From: Aquimarina brevivitae
GTDB taxonomy: Bacteria > Bacteroidota > Bacteroidia > Flavobacteriales > Flavobacteriaceae
DNA: 64,000 nt
Assembly: GCF_004216895.1 (NCBI RefSeq)
Contig: NZ_SGXE01000004.1
Span: forward strand, 137,747-201,746
Direction: 5' to 3'
Every line of letters begins with the position of its first letter. Positions within the stretch are counted from its first letter, which is position 1. The notes below the pieces were generated by a model that saw only the letters and a program-made list of their open reading frames with translations, had not been told where the DNA came from and searched no databases. Below, piece after piece: positions 1-9,042 of this stretch. The translations under genes and the position numbers were made by a program.

Positions 1-149
1 TTAAACCACATAGCTCTGGTTAACCCAAACTCATCATTTGGATTTATTACAAATTGAACACCATTAGTGTCGAATTTTGTATCACCATCTGTAAAATTGA
101 TCTTAGACGTGGTGTCTGGCACATGGCTAATACATACTAATATCTTCAT
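1..149 (-). CDS. etfB: Electron transfer flavoprotein subunit beta, N-terminal part (truncated by window edge)
   Basis: Reading the minus strand from 149 gives about 49 codons beginning MKILVCISHVPDTTSKINF and continuing to the window edge without a stop. This is the N-terminus typical of EtfB, which with EtfA and FAD passes electrons from acyl-CoA dehydrogenases to the respiratory chain in the cytoplasm. The ISHVPDT stretch near residues 6-12 is characteristic of the family. It is divergent from pdhB, an arrangement I recall from other Flavobacteriaceae. Only the start of the gene is present, so the C-terminal AMP-binding part cannot be checked. Confidence 0.85.
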   Translation of the reverse strand, partial: MKILVCISHVPDTTSKINFTDGDTKFDTNGVQFVINPNDEFGLTRAMWF

Positions 150-186
150 TTTCTATAGGTATTTTTTGAGAATTTAATAACAATCG

Positions 187-194
187 CGAAAGTA
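187..194 (-). promoter_or_regulatory. Possible -7 box of etfB
   Basis: On the minus strand the sequence reads TACTTTCG, one base off the Bacteroidota -7 consensus TAnnTTTG, about 38 nt upstream of the etfB start. No clear TTG -33 element was seen. Confidence 0.35.
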
Positions 195-270
195 CAAATA
201 AAATATCATATTTACTATGCATGCATAATAAATTTTACTTCAAGTCGTATAACTAAAACTTATTAATTGC

Positions 271-278
271 TACTTTTG
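271..278 (+). promoter_or_regulatory. Probable -7 box of pdhB
   Basis: TACTTTTG matches the Bacteroidota -7 consensus TAnnTTTG exactly and lies 30 nt upstream of the pdhB ATG. A convincing -33 TTG at the usual spacing is not visible. Confidence 0.5.
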
Positions 279-308
279 CTTTTTTAGTAGCAAAATTAAT
301 ACTTAATT

Positions 309-1286
309 ATGAAAACGATACAATTCAGAGAAGCTATTTGTGAGGCAATGAGCGAAGAGATGCGCAGAGACGAATCTGTTTATTTAATGGGAGAGGAAGT
401 TGCTGAATACAATGGCGCTTATAAAGCCAGCAAAGGTATGCTTGATGAATTTGGGCCTGATCGAGTAATCGATACCCCAATCTCTGAATTAGGATTCGCC
501 GGAATTGGTGTAGGTAGTGCGATGAACGGCAACAGACCAATTATTGAGTTTATGACCTTCAACTTCTCATTAGTTGGTATTGATCAAATCATCAACAACG
601 CTGCTAAAATGCGACAAATGAGCGGTGGGCAATTCAATATTCCTATTGTATTCAGAGGCCCTACTGCTTCTGCAGGTCAATTAGGTGCTACACATTCTCA
701 AGCCTTTGAAAATTGGTTTGCGAACACTCCTGGACTTAAAGTTGTTGTTCCCTCCAACCCGAAGGATGCCAAAGGACTATTAAAATCAGCTATCAGGGAT
801 AATGACCCTGTTATTTTTATGGAAAGTGAGCAAATGTATGGGGACAAAGGAGAAGTACCCGAAGGTGAATACACCATACCACTAGGAGTGGCGGAAATAA
901 AAAGAGAAGGATCAGATGTAACTATAGTATCTTTTGGTAAAATTATAAAAGAAGCCTATAAAGCGGCTGAGGCGCTAGAAAAAGAAAATATTTCTTGCGA
1001 AATTATTGACTTAAGAACGGTAAGACCTTTAGATCTGGATGCTATTTTCAAGTCTGTTAAAAAAACGAATCGCTTGGTTATATTAGAAGAAGCCTGGCCA
1101 TTAGCCAATATTTCATCCGAAATTACATACCAAGTTCAGTCTAATGTTTTTGATTTTTTAGATGCTCCCATAGTTAAAATTAATACTGCAGATACTCCTA
1201 CTCCTTATTCTCCAGAATTATTACAAGAGTGGTTACCCAACAGTGAGGATGTCGTAAAAGCTGTTAAAAAAGTATTGTACAAATAA
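309..1286 (+). CDS. pdhB: Pyruvate dehydrogenase complex E1 component, beta subunit
   Basis: 325 residues, the normal length for a separate E1 beta subunit. The protein opens MKTIQFREAICEAMSEEM and contains the thiamine-diphosphate-binding Glu region (MGEEVAEYNGAYK, about residue 27) and the HSQAFENWFANTPGLKVVVPS segment (about residues 129-151) of the transketolase-like pyrimidine domain. The transketolase C-terminal domain follows (about 200-320). With E1 alpha it decarboxylates pyruvate and acetylates the lipoyl groups of E2. E1 alpha and E2 are not in the window, so the complex is encoded at separate loci. Branched-chain 2-oxoacid dehydrogenase E1 beta is a close relative, but the overall sequence fits PdhB. 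Confidence 0.93.
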   Translation: MKTIQFREAICEAMSEEMRRDESVYLMGEEVAEYNGAYKASKGMLDEFGPDRVIDTPISELGFAGIGVGSAMNGNRPIIEFMTFNFSLVGIDQIINNAAKMRQMSGGQFNIPIVFRGPTASAGQLGATHSQAFENWFANTPGLKVVVPSNPKDAKGLLKSAIRDNDPVIFMESEQMYGDKGEVPEGEYTIPLGVAEIKREGSDVTIVSFGKIIKEAYKAAEALEKENISCEIIDLRTVRPLDLDAIFKSVKKTNRLVILEEAWPLANISSEITYQVQSNVFDFLDAPIVKINTADTPTPYSPELLQEWLPNSEDVVKAVKKVLYK

Positions 1287-1366
1287 AATAAACCGTTATT
1301 AAATTGGTTAAAGCATTTAACACGTGATACTTCTTTCACCAAAAAAAGCTATTATCGCGAATTGAA

Positions 1367-3874
1367 ATGAGTTTTTTTATGAAACAATATACTTTAGTAG
1401 CTTTTCTTGTTTTCTTGTATCAGTTAAGTAGTTTAGCACAAACCAAGGTAAGCGGTGTTGTTTCTGATACTAATGATGGCCCCATTCCATTTGCCAATGT
1501 AGTATATGCCAACTCCAGTGTTGGTACGATAACGGATGAAAATGGACGTTTTTATCTAGAGTCTGATAATAATTATTCAGAGTTAAGAATCTCTTTCATT
1601 GGTTTTGAAACTAAAGTTATAGCTTTAGATAAAAAAGTAACCTATAATATGGAGATTGAGCTGATCGAAGAAGCCAACTCCCTCGATGAAGTGGTAATCT
1701 ATAAAGGAAAAACCTCTAAAAAAAATAATCCCGCTATTGATATACTTCGAAAAATCTGGAAAAACAGAAGGGAAAACGGGGTAAAAAAGTTTAAGCAATA
1801 TCAATACGATAAATACGAAAAATTAGAATTTGATTTAAACACCATCGATAGTAGCCTTATCAATAGTAGAATATTTAAGGGGATGGAGTTTATTTTCGAG
1901 GACATTGACACTTCAAGAATTACCGGCAAAACCTATTTACCTATATTTTTAAATGAAGCCATTTATAAAGTGTATGGTGATAATACCATCAATGAAACCA
2001 AAGAATTACTAAAGGGAAATAAAAATGCAGGGTTTAGCGATAATCAAACACTAATTGCCTTTGTCAAGGACTTATATTCTGACTATGATGTTTATGATAA
2101 TTATCTAAAATTCTTTGATAAAAGTTTTACCAGCCCATTATCCAGAACAGGGATTAACGTCTATAATTACGTCCTCACGGATAGTTCTTACATCGGTGAT
2201 AAATGGTGTTATAATATTGTGTATTACCCAAGACGTAAAAATGAATTAACCTTCAAAGGTGACTTCTGGGTAAATGACACCACCTGGGCGCTTAAAGAAA
2301 TCAATCTTGAAGTTACCAAAAGTGCTAACATCAACTGGATTAAGGATTTGTATATTGAGCAGGAATTTGATGTACTCAACGATTCCATTTTTTTGATTAC
2401 CAAGGACTACTTTCAATCGGATTTCGCCCTAAATAAAAAAGAAAAATCCAGGGGTGTGTATGGTAAACGAACCACACTCTATGACAATTATAAATTCGAT
2501 ATCAAAAAAGATCCCAAGTTTTACAAAAGTCAAGTAGATCCATACAACCAGGATGTTTATAATAGAGAAGATGCCTTTTGGGACCAAGCCAGGATGGAAG
2601 CCCTAAACAAAGATGAACAGAAGGTATATAAACTTCTGGACACCCTAAAAACCGTAAAAGCTTTTAAACGCCTCTACAATATCGGAACGATATTAGCCTC
2701 TGGTTATATTGAGTTTGACGGGTGGGATTTTGGACCCTTATTTTCTACAGTTGGTTTTAATGATATCGAAGGGTGGCGACTACGTGCAGGTGGCCGAACC
2801 TATTTTACTTCTAATGACCGTTGGCGAATTGAAGGTTATGGCGCCTATGGCTTTAGGGACGATAAATTTAAATACGGCATATCCGGTAAATATTTGATTG
2901 ATCGAAAATCGAGATTAATGGTTTCTTTAGGAAATCGAAGAGACGTGGAACAATTAGGAGCCAGTTTAACCAATACCAATGATGTAGAAGGTAGAAGCCT
3001 GGCCTCCTCCGCTATTATCACCACAGGAGATAACACGCGATTAACCTCCATAAATCTTACGGCTTTTTCGATGCAGATCGAGCCGCGAAAAAATTTAACC
3101 CTGGGCGTTACTACCTCCTTTAGAACACTTAAACCTGCCGATCGCGGTTTATTTAGCCTTGACTTTGTTGACCCTGATACAGGTGAACTCAAAACAGAGA
3201 TCACACAAACTGAAATCGCCACACAATTAGCATATACCCCTAACCGAAAAACAACAGGTTATGGAGTAGATAGGATTATTGTCAATGACGGGGATTATGC
3301 AACGCTATTTCTCAATTATGGCGTGGGGGTAAAAGGAATATTAGAGAGTGATTTTGACTATCAAAAAATACAATTTCTCTACGGACAACCCTGGAACATC
3401 GGTGGATTCGGAAGATTAACCACCTCCTTGGAGTTAGGTAAAATTTATGGTGAAGTGCCTTTAGGGTTACTCAGTGTAGTACCAGGAAACCAAACGTATA
3501 TTTCAATTTACAATACTTTTCCGCTTTTGAACTTTTATGAGTTTGTAACCGACACTTACGCTTCCTTACATCTTCAGCATAATTTCAATGGACGAATATT
3601 TTCAAGAATACCCTTATTAAGAAAACTTAATTTAAGAGAACTTGTTGGTTTTAGAGCAGTTTTCGGAGAGTTATCAGATGAAAATATTTTACTTAGCGCC
3701 CCATCCGGAGAAACACTTTTAGCGCCTGATATTGACCCCTATTGGGAGTATAGCTTTGGTGTGGGTAATATTTTTAAAGTATTTAGAATAGACTTTCACT
3801 TTAGAGGAAATTATTTTGACAACCCCGACGCCCGAAAGTTTGGAGTAACCGGTGCATTTGGCTTTTATTTCTAA
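1367..3874 (+). CDS. DUF5686 / carboxypeptidase-regulatory-like outer-membrane protein
   Basis: 835 residues. A signal peptide ends near SLAQ (residue 25). It is followed by a carboxypeptidase regulatory-like beta-sandwich (about 28-110; VSGVVSDTNDGPIPFANV and ISFIGFE motifs), as in the plug-proximal part of SusC/TonB proteins. The rest matches the DUF5686 family of Bacteroidota and ends in aromatic-rich beta-strands closing with FGFYF, as expected for an outer-membrane barrel. Function is unknown. It lies 80 nt behind pdhB and may be read through from it. An ATG at 1379 (MKQYTLVAF) gives an equally good signal peptide, so the start is uncertain by 12 nt. Confidence 0.8.
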   Translation: MSFFMKQYTLVAFLVFLYQLSSLAQTKVSGVVSDTNDGPIPFANVVYANSSVGTITDENGRFYLESDNNYSELRISFIGFETKVIALDKKVTYNMEIELIEEANSLDEVVIYKGKTSKKNNPAIDILRKIWKNRRENGVKKFKQYQYDKYEKLEFDLNTIDSSLINSRIFKGMEFIFEDIDTSRITGKTYLPIFLNEAIYKVYGDNTINETKELLKGNKNAGFSDNQTLIAFVKDLYSDYDVYDNYLKFFDKSFTSPLSRTGINVYNYVLTDSSYIGDKWCYNIVYYPRRKNELTFKGDFWVNDTTWALKEINLEVTKSANINWIKDLYIEQEFDVLNDSIFLITKDYFQSDFALNKKEKSRGVYGKRTTLYDNYKFDIKKDPKFYKSQVDPYNQDVYNREDAFWDQARMEALNKDEQKVYKLLDTLKTVKAFKRLYNIGTILASGYIEFDGWDFGPLFSTVGFNDIEGWRLRAGGRTYFTSNDRWRIEGYGAYGFRDDKFKYGISGKYLIDRKSRLMVSLGNRRDVEQLGASLTNTNDVEGRSLASSAIITTGDNTRLTSINLTAFSMQIEPRKNLTLGVTTSFRTLKPADRGLFSLDFVDPDTGELKTEITQTEIATQLAYTPNRKTTGYGVDRIIVNDGDYATLFLNYGVGVKGILESDFDYQKIQFLYGQPWNIGGFGRLTTSLELGKIYGEVPLGLLSVVPGNQTYISIYNTFPLLNFYEFVTDTYASLHLQHNFNGRIFSRIPLLRKLNLRELVGFRAVFGELSDENILLSAPSGETLLAPDIDPYWEYSFGVGNIFKVFRIDFHFRGNYFDNPDARKFGVTGAFGFYF

Positions 3875-3997
3875 AAAGTTTTATGTTATTTTTTAACTAT
3901 TTGATGATTTTAAAAGTCTAACATTACCAAAAGTTTAATTTTTATCTAAATCTTTGCTTTTTTTAAGCATAAACTTTCCGTAACCCCCTTGAATACG

Positions 3998-4005
3998 TAT
4001 ATTTG
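3998..4005 (+). promoter_or_regulatory. -7 box of ppa
   Basis: TATATTTG is an exact TAnnTTTG match, 26 nt upstream of the ppa ATG. No strong -33 element was recognised. Confidence 0.5.
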
Positions 4006-4031
4006 CCGCCCATAAAACGAAAACAAAAATT

Positions 4032-4562
4032 ATGAGCGCAGCTACAAAGGAAAGCTTTGATGTACTAATAGAAATTCCAAAAGGAAGCCGAAACAAATAC
4101 GAATACGATTTTGATATCAAAAAAATACGTTATGACAGGATGATATTTTCATCAATGATGTATCCAGCTGATTATGGTTTTATCCCTGAAACTCTGGCGC
4201 TTGATGGAGATCCGCTTGATGTTTTAGTGCTAGTTACTGAACCCACTTTTCCTGGATGCGTAATGGAAGTTAAACCTATTGGAGTATTCCATATGGCGGA
4301 CGAGAAAGGACCAGATGAAAAGATTATTTGTGTTCCCGTTTCTGATCCAATTGCCAACCGTATTTCTGATCTAAAAGAATTAAACCCACATCTTATTCAA
4401 GAAATAGAACATTTCTTTCAAGTTTATAAAGATTTAGAGAAGAAAAAAGTGGACGTTGGTGACTGGGGCAATGTAGATGAAGCCAGAGAAATCATTAAAG
4501 CCTGTGTAGATCGTTTTGAAAACCTAGAAGATAAACCTAAAGGATTATTTAGCATTTACTAA
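4032..4562 (+). CDS. ppa: Inorganic pyrophosphatase (soluble, family I)
   Basis: 176 residues, the usual size of bacterial family I pyrophosphatases. The signature DGDPLDVLV (about residues 58-66) supplies the metal-binding aspartates. EIPKGSRNKYEYD (about 14-26) and the YPADYGFIPETL segment (about 44-55) are the conserved substrate-site blocks. The enzyme hydrolyses cytoplasmic PPi to phosphate and pulls biosynthetic reactions forward. The next gene, hppA, is a membrane PPase using the same substrate, and the two are separated by a terminator and a separate promoter-like box. ATG 4032 is the first start after the -7 box at 3998. Confidence 0.95.
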   Translation: MSAATKESFDVLIEIPKGSRNKYEYDFDIKKIRYDRMIFSSMMYPADYGFIPETLALDGDPLDVLVLVTEPTFPGCVMEVKPIGVFHMADEKGPDEKIICVPVSDPIANRISDLKELNPHLIQEIEHFFQVYKDLEKKKVDVGDWGNVDEAREIIKACVDRFENLEDKPKGLFSIY

Positions 4563-4582
4563 ATTTTAATCCATACATTATC

Positions 4583-4620
4583 AAAAGCGCAATATTTTTA
4601 CCAAAGTATTGCGCTTTTTC
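4583..4620 (+). terminator. Intrinsic terminator of ppa
   Basis: A perfect 12-bp inverted repeat (AAAAGCGCAATA at 4583-4594, TATTGCGCTTTT at 4607-4618) is followed by a T-rich tract, 20 nt after the ppa stop. Confidence 0.85.
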
Positions 4621-4638
4621 TATTTAGGGTATTTTTAC

Positions 4639-4646
4639 TACATTTA
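4639..4646 (+). promoter_or_regulatory. Possible -7 box of hppA
   Basis: TACATTTA differs from TAnnTTTG only in the last base and lies 25 nt before the hppA ATG, just after the ppa terminator. Confidence 0.35.
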
Positions 4647-4671
4647 GCGCTAATTAACTAAAAAAACATAT

Positions 4672-7047
4672 ATGGAATCAAACATGATCTTAGTGCCAAT
4701 TGCTTTGGCAGTTTTAGGGCTTATCTTTATGTTCATTAAAATGTCCTGGGTAAAAAAGCAAGCTCCGGGTAGTGAAAAAATGCAGAATATCTCTAAAAGT
4801 ATTAAAGAAGGTGCTCTGGCGTTCCTGGCTGCAGAATATAGACTTTTATTAATTTTTGTAGTTATCGCCTCAGTTGCCCTATTTGGTATTTCCATAGCTG
4901 TAGATACTACACACTGGATGATTGTACCTGCTTTTATATTTGGAGCGATCTTTTCTGCACTCGCAGGTAATATCGGTATGCGAATTGCCACAGAGGCCAA
5001 CGCACGAACTGCAGAAGCAGCTAAGACGAGTTTACCCCAAGCCTTAAAAGTTTCTTTTGGAGGTGGAACAGTAATGGGTCTTGGTGTTGCTGGATTGGCT
5101 GTGTTAGGATTAAGTTTATTCTTTTTCTTCTTTACCACTCAATTTATGGGTAATGAAGGGAGTTTTTATGATAATATGACCGTAGTGCTAGAAGCACTTG
5201 CTGGATTCTCACTAGGTGCCGAATCGATTGCGCTTTTTGCACGTGTAGGGGGCGGAATTTATACCAAAGCGGCTGATGTAGGCGCAGATCTTGTAGGTAA
5301 AGTGGAAGCTGGTATCCCAGAAGATGACCCAAGAAACCCTGCTACTATTGCAGATAATGTTGGAGACAACGTTGGTGATGTTGCCGGGATGGGAGCCGAT
5401 TTATTCGGTTCTTATGTAGCTACCGTACTTGCTGCAATGGTATTAGGTAATTACGTGATTAGAGATATGTCTACCACTACAGCTTTTACTGATAGCTTTG
5501 GAAATATGGGACCGATATTACTCCCTATAGTTATAGCCGGGGTGGGAATATTAGCATCGATTATTGGAACGTTCTTGGTTAGTGTAAAAAACAACGAAGC
5601 CAAAGAAGCTCAAGTACAAAAAGCCTTAGATATGGGGAACTGGGTAGCTATTATTATTACCGTTATTGCCAGTTTCTTTTTGATCAAATATATGTTACCT
5701 GAAACGATGGAAATGAAATTCTTTGGAGAAGGCATCAAGGAAGTTTCGTCAATGAATGTATTCTACGCTTCCTTAATAGGGTTAGCTGTGGGGGCATTGA
5801 TTTCAGTGGTTACAGCCTATTATACGAGTTTAGGTAAAAAACCGGTAATGGACATTGTTCAAAATAGTTCTACAGGTGCGGCCACTAACATAATTGCCGG
5901 TTTAGCTGTGGGGATGAAATCTACTTTCCTATCGGTAATCCTTTTTGCCGCCGCCATATTTGGATCTTATGCGTTAGCCGGATTTTATGGAGTAGCATTA
6001 GCAGCTTCTGCAATGATGGCTACTACAGCGATGCAATTGGCTATTGACGCCTTTGGACCAATCGCGGATAATGCAGGAGGTGTAGCAGAGATGAGTGAAT
6101 TAGAAGATCACGTAAGAGAACGTACTGACATTTTAGACTCGGTTGGTAATACCACTGCCGCGGTAGGTAAAGGTTTTGCCATTGCTTCAGCAGCATTAAC
6201 AGCATTAGCTCTTTTTGCCGCCTACGTAACGTTTACCGGTATCGATGGAATTAACATTTTTAAAGCAGATGTACTCGCCATGTTATTTGTTGGTGGTATG
6301 ATCCCGGTAGTATTTTCTGCACTAGCAATGAAATCCGTAGGAAAAGCCGCTATGGAAATGGTACAAGAAGTACGCAGACAGTTTAAAGAAATCCCTGGAA
6401 TCATGGAAGGAACTGGTAAACCTGAATATGCCAAATGTGTAGATATCTCAACTAAGGCTGCCTTACGAGAAATGATAATTCCAGGATTACTTACTATCAT
6501 TACTCCTATCATCATTGGTTTACTTTTCGGAGCTGAACCTCTGGGAGGTTATATGGCTGGTGTCTGTGTTTCTGGTGTAATGTGGGCCATCTTTCAAAAC
6601 AATGCAGGTGGAGCCTGGGACAATGCCAAGAAATCATTTGAAGCCGGAGTGGAAATCGATGGAGAAATGACCTACAAAGGCTCTGATGCCCACAAAGCTG
6701 CAGTAACTGGTGATACCGTAGGAGATCCCTTTAAAGATACCTCTGGGCCATCTATGAATATTTTGATAAAACTGACTTGTCTTGTTGCTTTAGTAATTGC
6801 ACCAATACTAGGAGGACACGGTGTAGAAGAAGCCATGGCTGTCAAGGTTGAAGTTGTTAAAGAAGCTTCAGCGAATAAAGAAAAACAAATCGAGGTTCAA
6901 ATGACCAAAGTGGATGACGGTAACGTTACTGCGGTCATCACTACTACCAGTATCAAAGATGGTAAGGAAGTTTCAGAAAAGATAATGCTCGAGGGGCCTG
7001 AAGAAGAGATTAAAGCCCAAATCGAAAAATTAAGAAAATCATTGTAG
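4672..7047 (+). CDS. hppA: Membrane-bound cation-pumping pyrophosphatase
   Basis: 791 residues with about 16 hydrophobic segments. The substrate site appears as [20 protein letters not shown] (about residues 200-219) and [20 protein letters not shown] (about 228-247). The enzyme couples PPi hydrolysis to H+ and/or Na+ export across the inner membrane. In the segment [18 protein letters not shown] (near residue 490) the determinant position is Ala, not Lys, which is the published mark of the K+-dependent subfamily. Na+ or mixed Na+/H+ pumping is therefore possible, but that is inference. After the last membrane helix there is an extra charged tail of about 70 residues ([16 protein letters not shown] onward) absent from most family members. 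Downstream is a clear terminator. Confidence 0.94.
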   Translation: MESNMILVPIALAVLGLIFMFIKMSWVKKQAPGSEKMQNISKSIKEGALAFLAAEYRLLLIFVVIASVALFGISIAVDTTHWMIVPAFIFGAIFSALAGNIGMRIATEANARTAEAAKTSLPQALKVSFGGGTVMGLGVAGLAVLGLSLFFFFFTTQFMGNEGSFYDNMTVVLEALAGFSLGAESIALFARVGGGIYTKAADVGADLVGKVEAGIPEDDPRNPATIADNVGDNVGDVAGMGADLFGSYVATVLAAMVLGNYVIRDMSTTTAFTDSFGNMGPILLPIVIAGVGILASIIGTFLVSVKNNEAKEAQVQKALDMGNWVAIIITVIASFFLIKYMLPETMEMKFFGEGIKEVSSMNVFYASLIGLAVGALISVVTAYYTSLGKKPVMDIVQNSSTGAATNIIAGLAVGMKSTFLSVILFAAAIFGSYALAGFYGVALAASAMMATTAMQLAIDAFGPIADNAGGVAEMSELEDHVRERTDILDSVGNTTAAVGKGFAIASAALTALALFAAYVTFTGIDGINIFKADVLAMLFVGGMIPVVFSALAMKSVGKAAMEMVQEVRRQFKEIPGIMEGTGKPEYAKCVDISTKAALREMIIPGLLTIITPIIIGLLFGAEPLGGYMAGVCVSGVMWAIFQNNAGGAWDNAKKSFEAGVEIDGEMTYKGSDAHKAAVTGDTVGDPFKDTSGPSMNILIKLTCLVALVIAPILGGHGVEEAMAVKVEVVKEASANKEKQIEVQMTKVDDGNVTAVITTTSIKDGKEVSEKIMLEGPEEEIKAQIEKLRKSL

Positions 7048-7070
7048 TCTTCCATAAAAAATTAACAATT

Positions 7071-7103
7071 CAACCTCGCTCTTTCGGCGAGGTTGATTAT
7101 TTT
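7071..7103 (+). terminator. Intrinsic terminator of hppA
   Basis: CAACCTCGC (7071-7079) pairs perfectly with GCGAGGTTG (7087-7095), followed by ATTATTTTTAT. It lies 24 nt after the hppA stop. Confidence 0.85.
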
Positions 7104-7125
7104 TATACAAAAGTTAAACCAGCCT

Positions 7126-8127
7126 GTGTTTCGAAAAAAAGCTTTACGCATTAATACGTATAGAGGATATGGTTCCGAAAATCTGTTTAGAGCTTCTGGT
7201 CGTGCGCTAGAAGATGAAAATGTAGATTTTGGATCCAACCTTAGTACCTTTAAAACGCTTCGTAACATCTACAAACAACTGGAAAGTGACGAAATAAAAA
7301 ATGCACGGTTAACACTTAAGCTATCCAATGGTCAAAAATTTGAAACTATGACCGATAAAGAAGGCTATTATCACTTTGCTACAACCGTGGATGAGTTACA
7401 AACACTTGCAGATCAAGAAGGCTGGGTTACCTACACGGTATCGTATACAAAGGAATTTACCAAACGAGAAATTAGCGATCACAATTCCTTTGAAAGTCAA
7501 ATGTTGATCCCATCTAAAAATGCTGAATTTGGCGTAATTAGTGATATCGACGATACCATTCTACATACCGGGGTTGCCTCTTTTTTTAAATGGCGAGTAA
7601 TTACTAATACGCTATTCAAAAACTATGACAAGAGAATTCCTATTGAAGGGGTTAGTCAGTTTTACAAAAAATTACATTTAGGATTTAACGGAGAGCCGGT
7701 TAATCCGTTTTTCTATGTTAGCAATAGTCCTTGGAATCTCTACGACTACTTAAGCGCGTTTTTGAACAAACATTTTTTTCCAAACGGACCTATTTTGCTT
7801 AGAGATTTTAGAACTCCTTTTGATAAAACCCCAAAGCCGAAGTTACCCCACAAGCAGTCCGAGATTTTAAATTTACTCGCTACCTATCCTAAACTCAAGT
7901 TTATCTTGATTGGAGATAGCGGCGAAAAAGATGCGGATATCTATACCAAAATTGCCTTAGAGCATCCAGGACGTATTTTAGCGATTTACCTCCGGGATGT
8001 TAACCATAAAAGAAAAACCAAAAGAATTCAGCGGATTATTGATAACTACAATGCTACCCCCATTCTATTGATGGAAAGTGCACAAGAAGCACTTAAACAC
8101 GCCAAGAAACACGGTTATATTGATTAG
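7126..8127 (+). CDS. DUF2183 / App1-like phosphatidate phosphatase family protein
   Basis: About 334 residues. The first third is a small beta-rich domain (transthyretin-like; LTLKLSNGQKFETMTDKEGY). It is followed by the DUF2183 catalytic region with the HAD-type motif SDIDDTILHTG, then YVSNSPWNLYDYL and LIGDSGEKDADIY. In yeast App1 the equivalent DxDxT motif dephosphorylates phosphatidate. A bacterial role in lipid metabolism is inference. I place the start at GTG 7126 (MFRKKALRINTYRGYGS). An upstream in-frame TTG at 7093 lies inside the terminator hairpin of hppA and cannot be a useful start. The 3' end overlaps the convergent repressor gene by 4 nt. Confidence 0.8.
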   Translation: MFRKKALRINTYRGYGSENLFRASGRALEDENVDFGSNLSTFKTLRNIYKQLESDEIKNARLTLKLSNGQKFETMTDKEGYYHFATTVDELQTLADQEGWVTYTVSYTKEFTKREISDHNSFESQMLIPSKNAEFGVISDIDDTILHTGVASFFKWRVITNTLFKNYDKRIPIEGVSQFYKKLHLGFNGEPVNPFFYVSNSPWNLYDYLSAFLNKHFFPNGPILLRDFRTPFDKTPKPKLPHKQSEILNLLATYPKLKFILIGDSGEKDADIYTKIALEHPGRILAIYLRDVNHKRKTKRIQRIIDNYNATPILLMESAQEALKHAKKHGYID

Positions 8128-8891
8128 TTTTTTAAACTACGTACTTCTGTAGTCAAGGCTGCCATCGCCTCTTGTAATTGTTTAATACTTGCATTATCCG
8201 CATTAGCATCAATATTAAAACTGAGCTTGCTATTTACCAACCATAATTCTTTGATCTGATGCACCTGTATGGTATAGGGCAAGTATTCTGGATTTAGTGA
8301 AACTAAAGTGATGGAGGTAGGGTCATCTCCTTTTTTGATTTTTTTTACGACTACACTATCTTCTAATACCACTACACAAACGGAGTTGTTTCCTAATTCC
8401 GATAAATTACCAATAGCCTTACCAATTACCCACTCCTTTGGTTCGAATAGCGGCTGCATACTATCCCCTTCGATTTGAAAACCCCGATAGGTTGCATTAC
8501 GGTATTCTGGTAAAGGAATATCAAAGGCTGGTAATTTTTGGTACCAATCTACATCCTGTATATTATGTGGGTAACCTGCTGCAGCTTTTACATTAACGAG
8601 GACAATATTGTCGTTTCCTGAGGAATCTACCGTAACCACTTTGGGAGACACATCTTTATCATTTAGGAGGATGGTTTTTTGCTTGCTCTTACCAAAAAGC
8701 CATAGTGGATTTATTCCAAACTCTTCCAAGAGTTTAGTTACTACCTCACCAGAAATTTTTGTTTTACCACGCTCAATATCTGCAGTGGAATTATTAACAT
8801 TCAGCAGCTTTGCAAATTCAGATTGTGTACAATGGTTTTCTTCTCGAATTTGTTTAAATCGTTTAATAATTTGATCTGCAGCGTCATCCAT
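8124..8891 (-). CDS. XRE-family, S24-peptidase-type self-cleaving repressor (LexA/CI-like)
   Basis: 255 residues. An N-terminal helix-turn-helix (about 7-62; CTQSEFAKLLNVNNSTADIE) is followed by a linker and an S24 protease-like domain (about 95-225). The three features needed for RecA-stimulated autocleavage are visible: an Ala105-Gly106 bond in VKAAAGYPHN, Ser144 in GDSMQP, and a lysine at 183 or 184 in VVVKKIKK. It probably represses itself and the divergent operon at 9043 through the two palindromes between them, and is inactivated by DNA damage. It is not a canonical LexA, which has a winged-helix N-terminus. The ATG at 8891 sits about 57 nt downstream of a perfect -7 box on the minus strand. 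Confidence 0.88.
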   Translation of the reverse strand: MDDAADQIIKRFKQIREENHCTQSEFAKLLNVNNSTADIERGKTKISGEVVTKLLEEFGINPLWLFGKSKQKTILLNDKDVSPKVVTVDSSGNDNIVLVNVKAAAGYPHNIQDVDWYQKLPAFDIPLPEYRNATYRGFQIEGDSMQPLFEPKEWVIGKAIGNLSELGNNSVCVVVLEDSVVVKKIKKGDDPTSITLVSLNPEYLPYTIQVHQIKELWLVNSKLSFNIDANADNASIKQLQEAMAALTTEVRSLKN

Positions 8892-8947
8892 GATGTATAC
8901 TATTTTGGTTAGGTTTATCCCAAGCGAGCAAACGCTCTAACTCCTAA

Positions 8948-8977
8948 CAAATATACATCTTTATGGAATATTTCCAA
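8948..8977 (-). promoter_or_regulatory. Promoter of the S24 repressor gene
   Basis: On the minus strand, TTG (8977-8975) is followed by 19 nt and TATATTTG (8955-8948), an ideal Bacteroidota -33/-7 pair. The spacer contains operator 8964-8976. Confidence 0.75.
8964..8976. promoter_or_regulatory. Operator 1 (TGGAATATTTCCA)
   Basis: Inverted repeat TGGAA-N3-TTCCA within the -33/-7 spacer of the repressor promoter. It shares all outer ten bases with operator 2, 29 nt away. Binding by the S24 repressor is inferred from position and repetition. Confidence 0.7.
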
Positions 8978-9004
8978 TTTTAACATATTAAAATTTCTTT
9001 TTTA

Positions 9005-9019
9005 ATGGAATTATTCCAT
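9005..9019. promoter_or_regulatory. Operator 2 (ATGGAATTATTCCAT)
   Basis: Perfect 15-nt palindrome with one central base. Its last base is the first base of the -7 box of the rightward promoter, so a bound repressor would block RNA polymerase. Confidence 0.75.
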
Positions 9020-9026
9020 ATTTTTG
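9019..9026 (+). promoter_or_regulatory. -7 box of the DNA-repair operon
   Basis: TATTTTTG is an exact TAnnTTTG match ending 16 nt before the ATG at 9043, so the mRNA leader would be about 10 nt. No exact -33 TTG was found, which would fit a weak promoter that is normally repressed. Confidence 0.65.
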
Positions 9027-9042
9027 GAAAAATTACAAGCTC

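Noticed and set aside
7093..7125. Upstream start (TTG 7093) for the DUF2183 gene
   Set aside because: It is inside the hppA terminator stem; family homologues start near the GTG at 7126.
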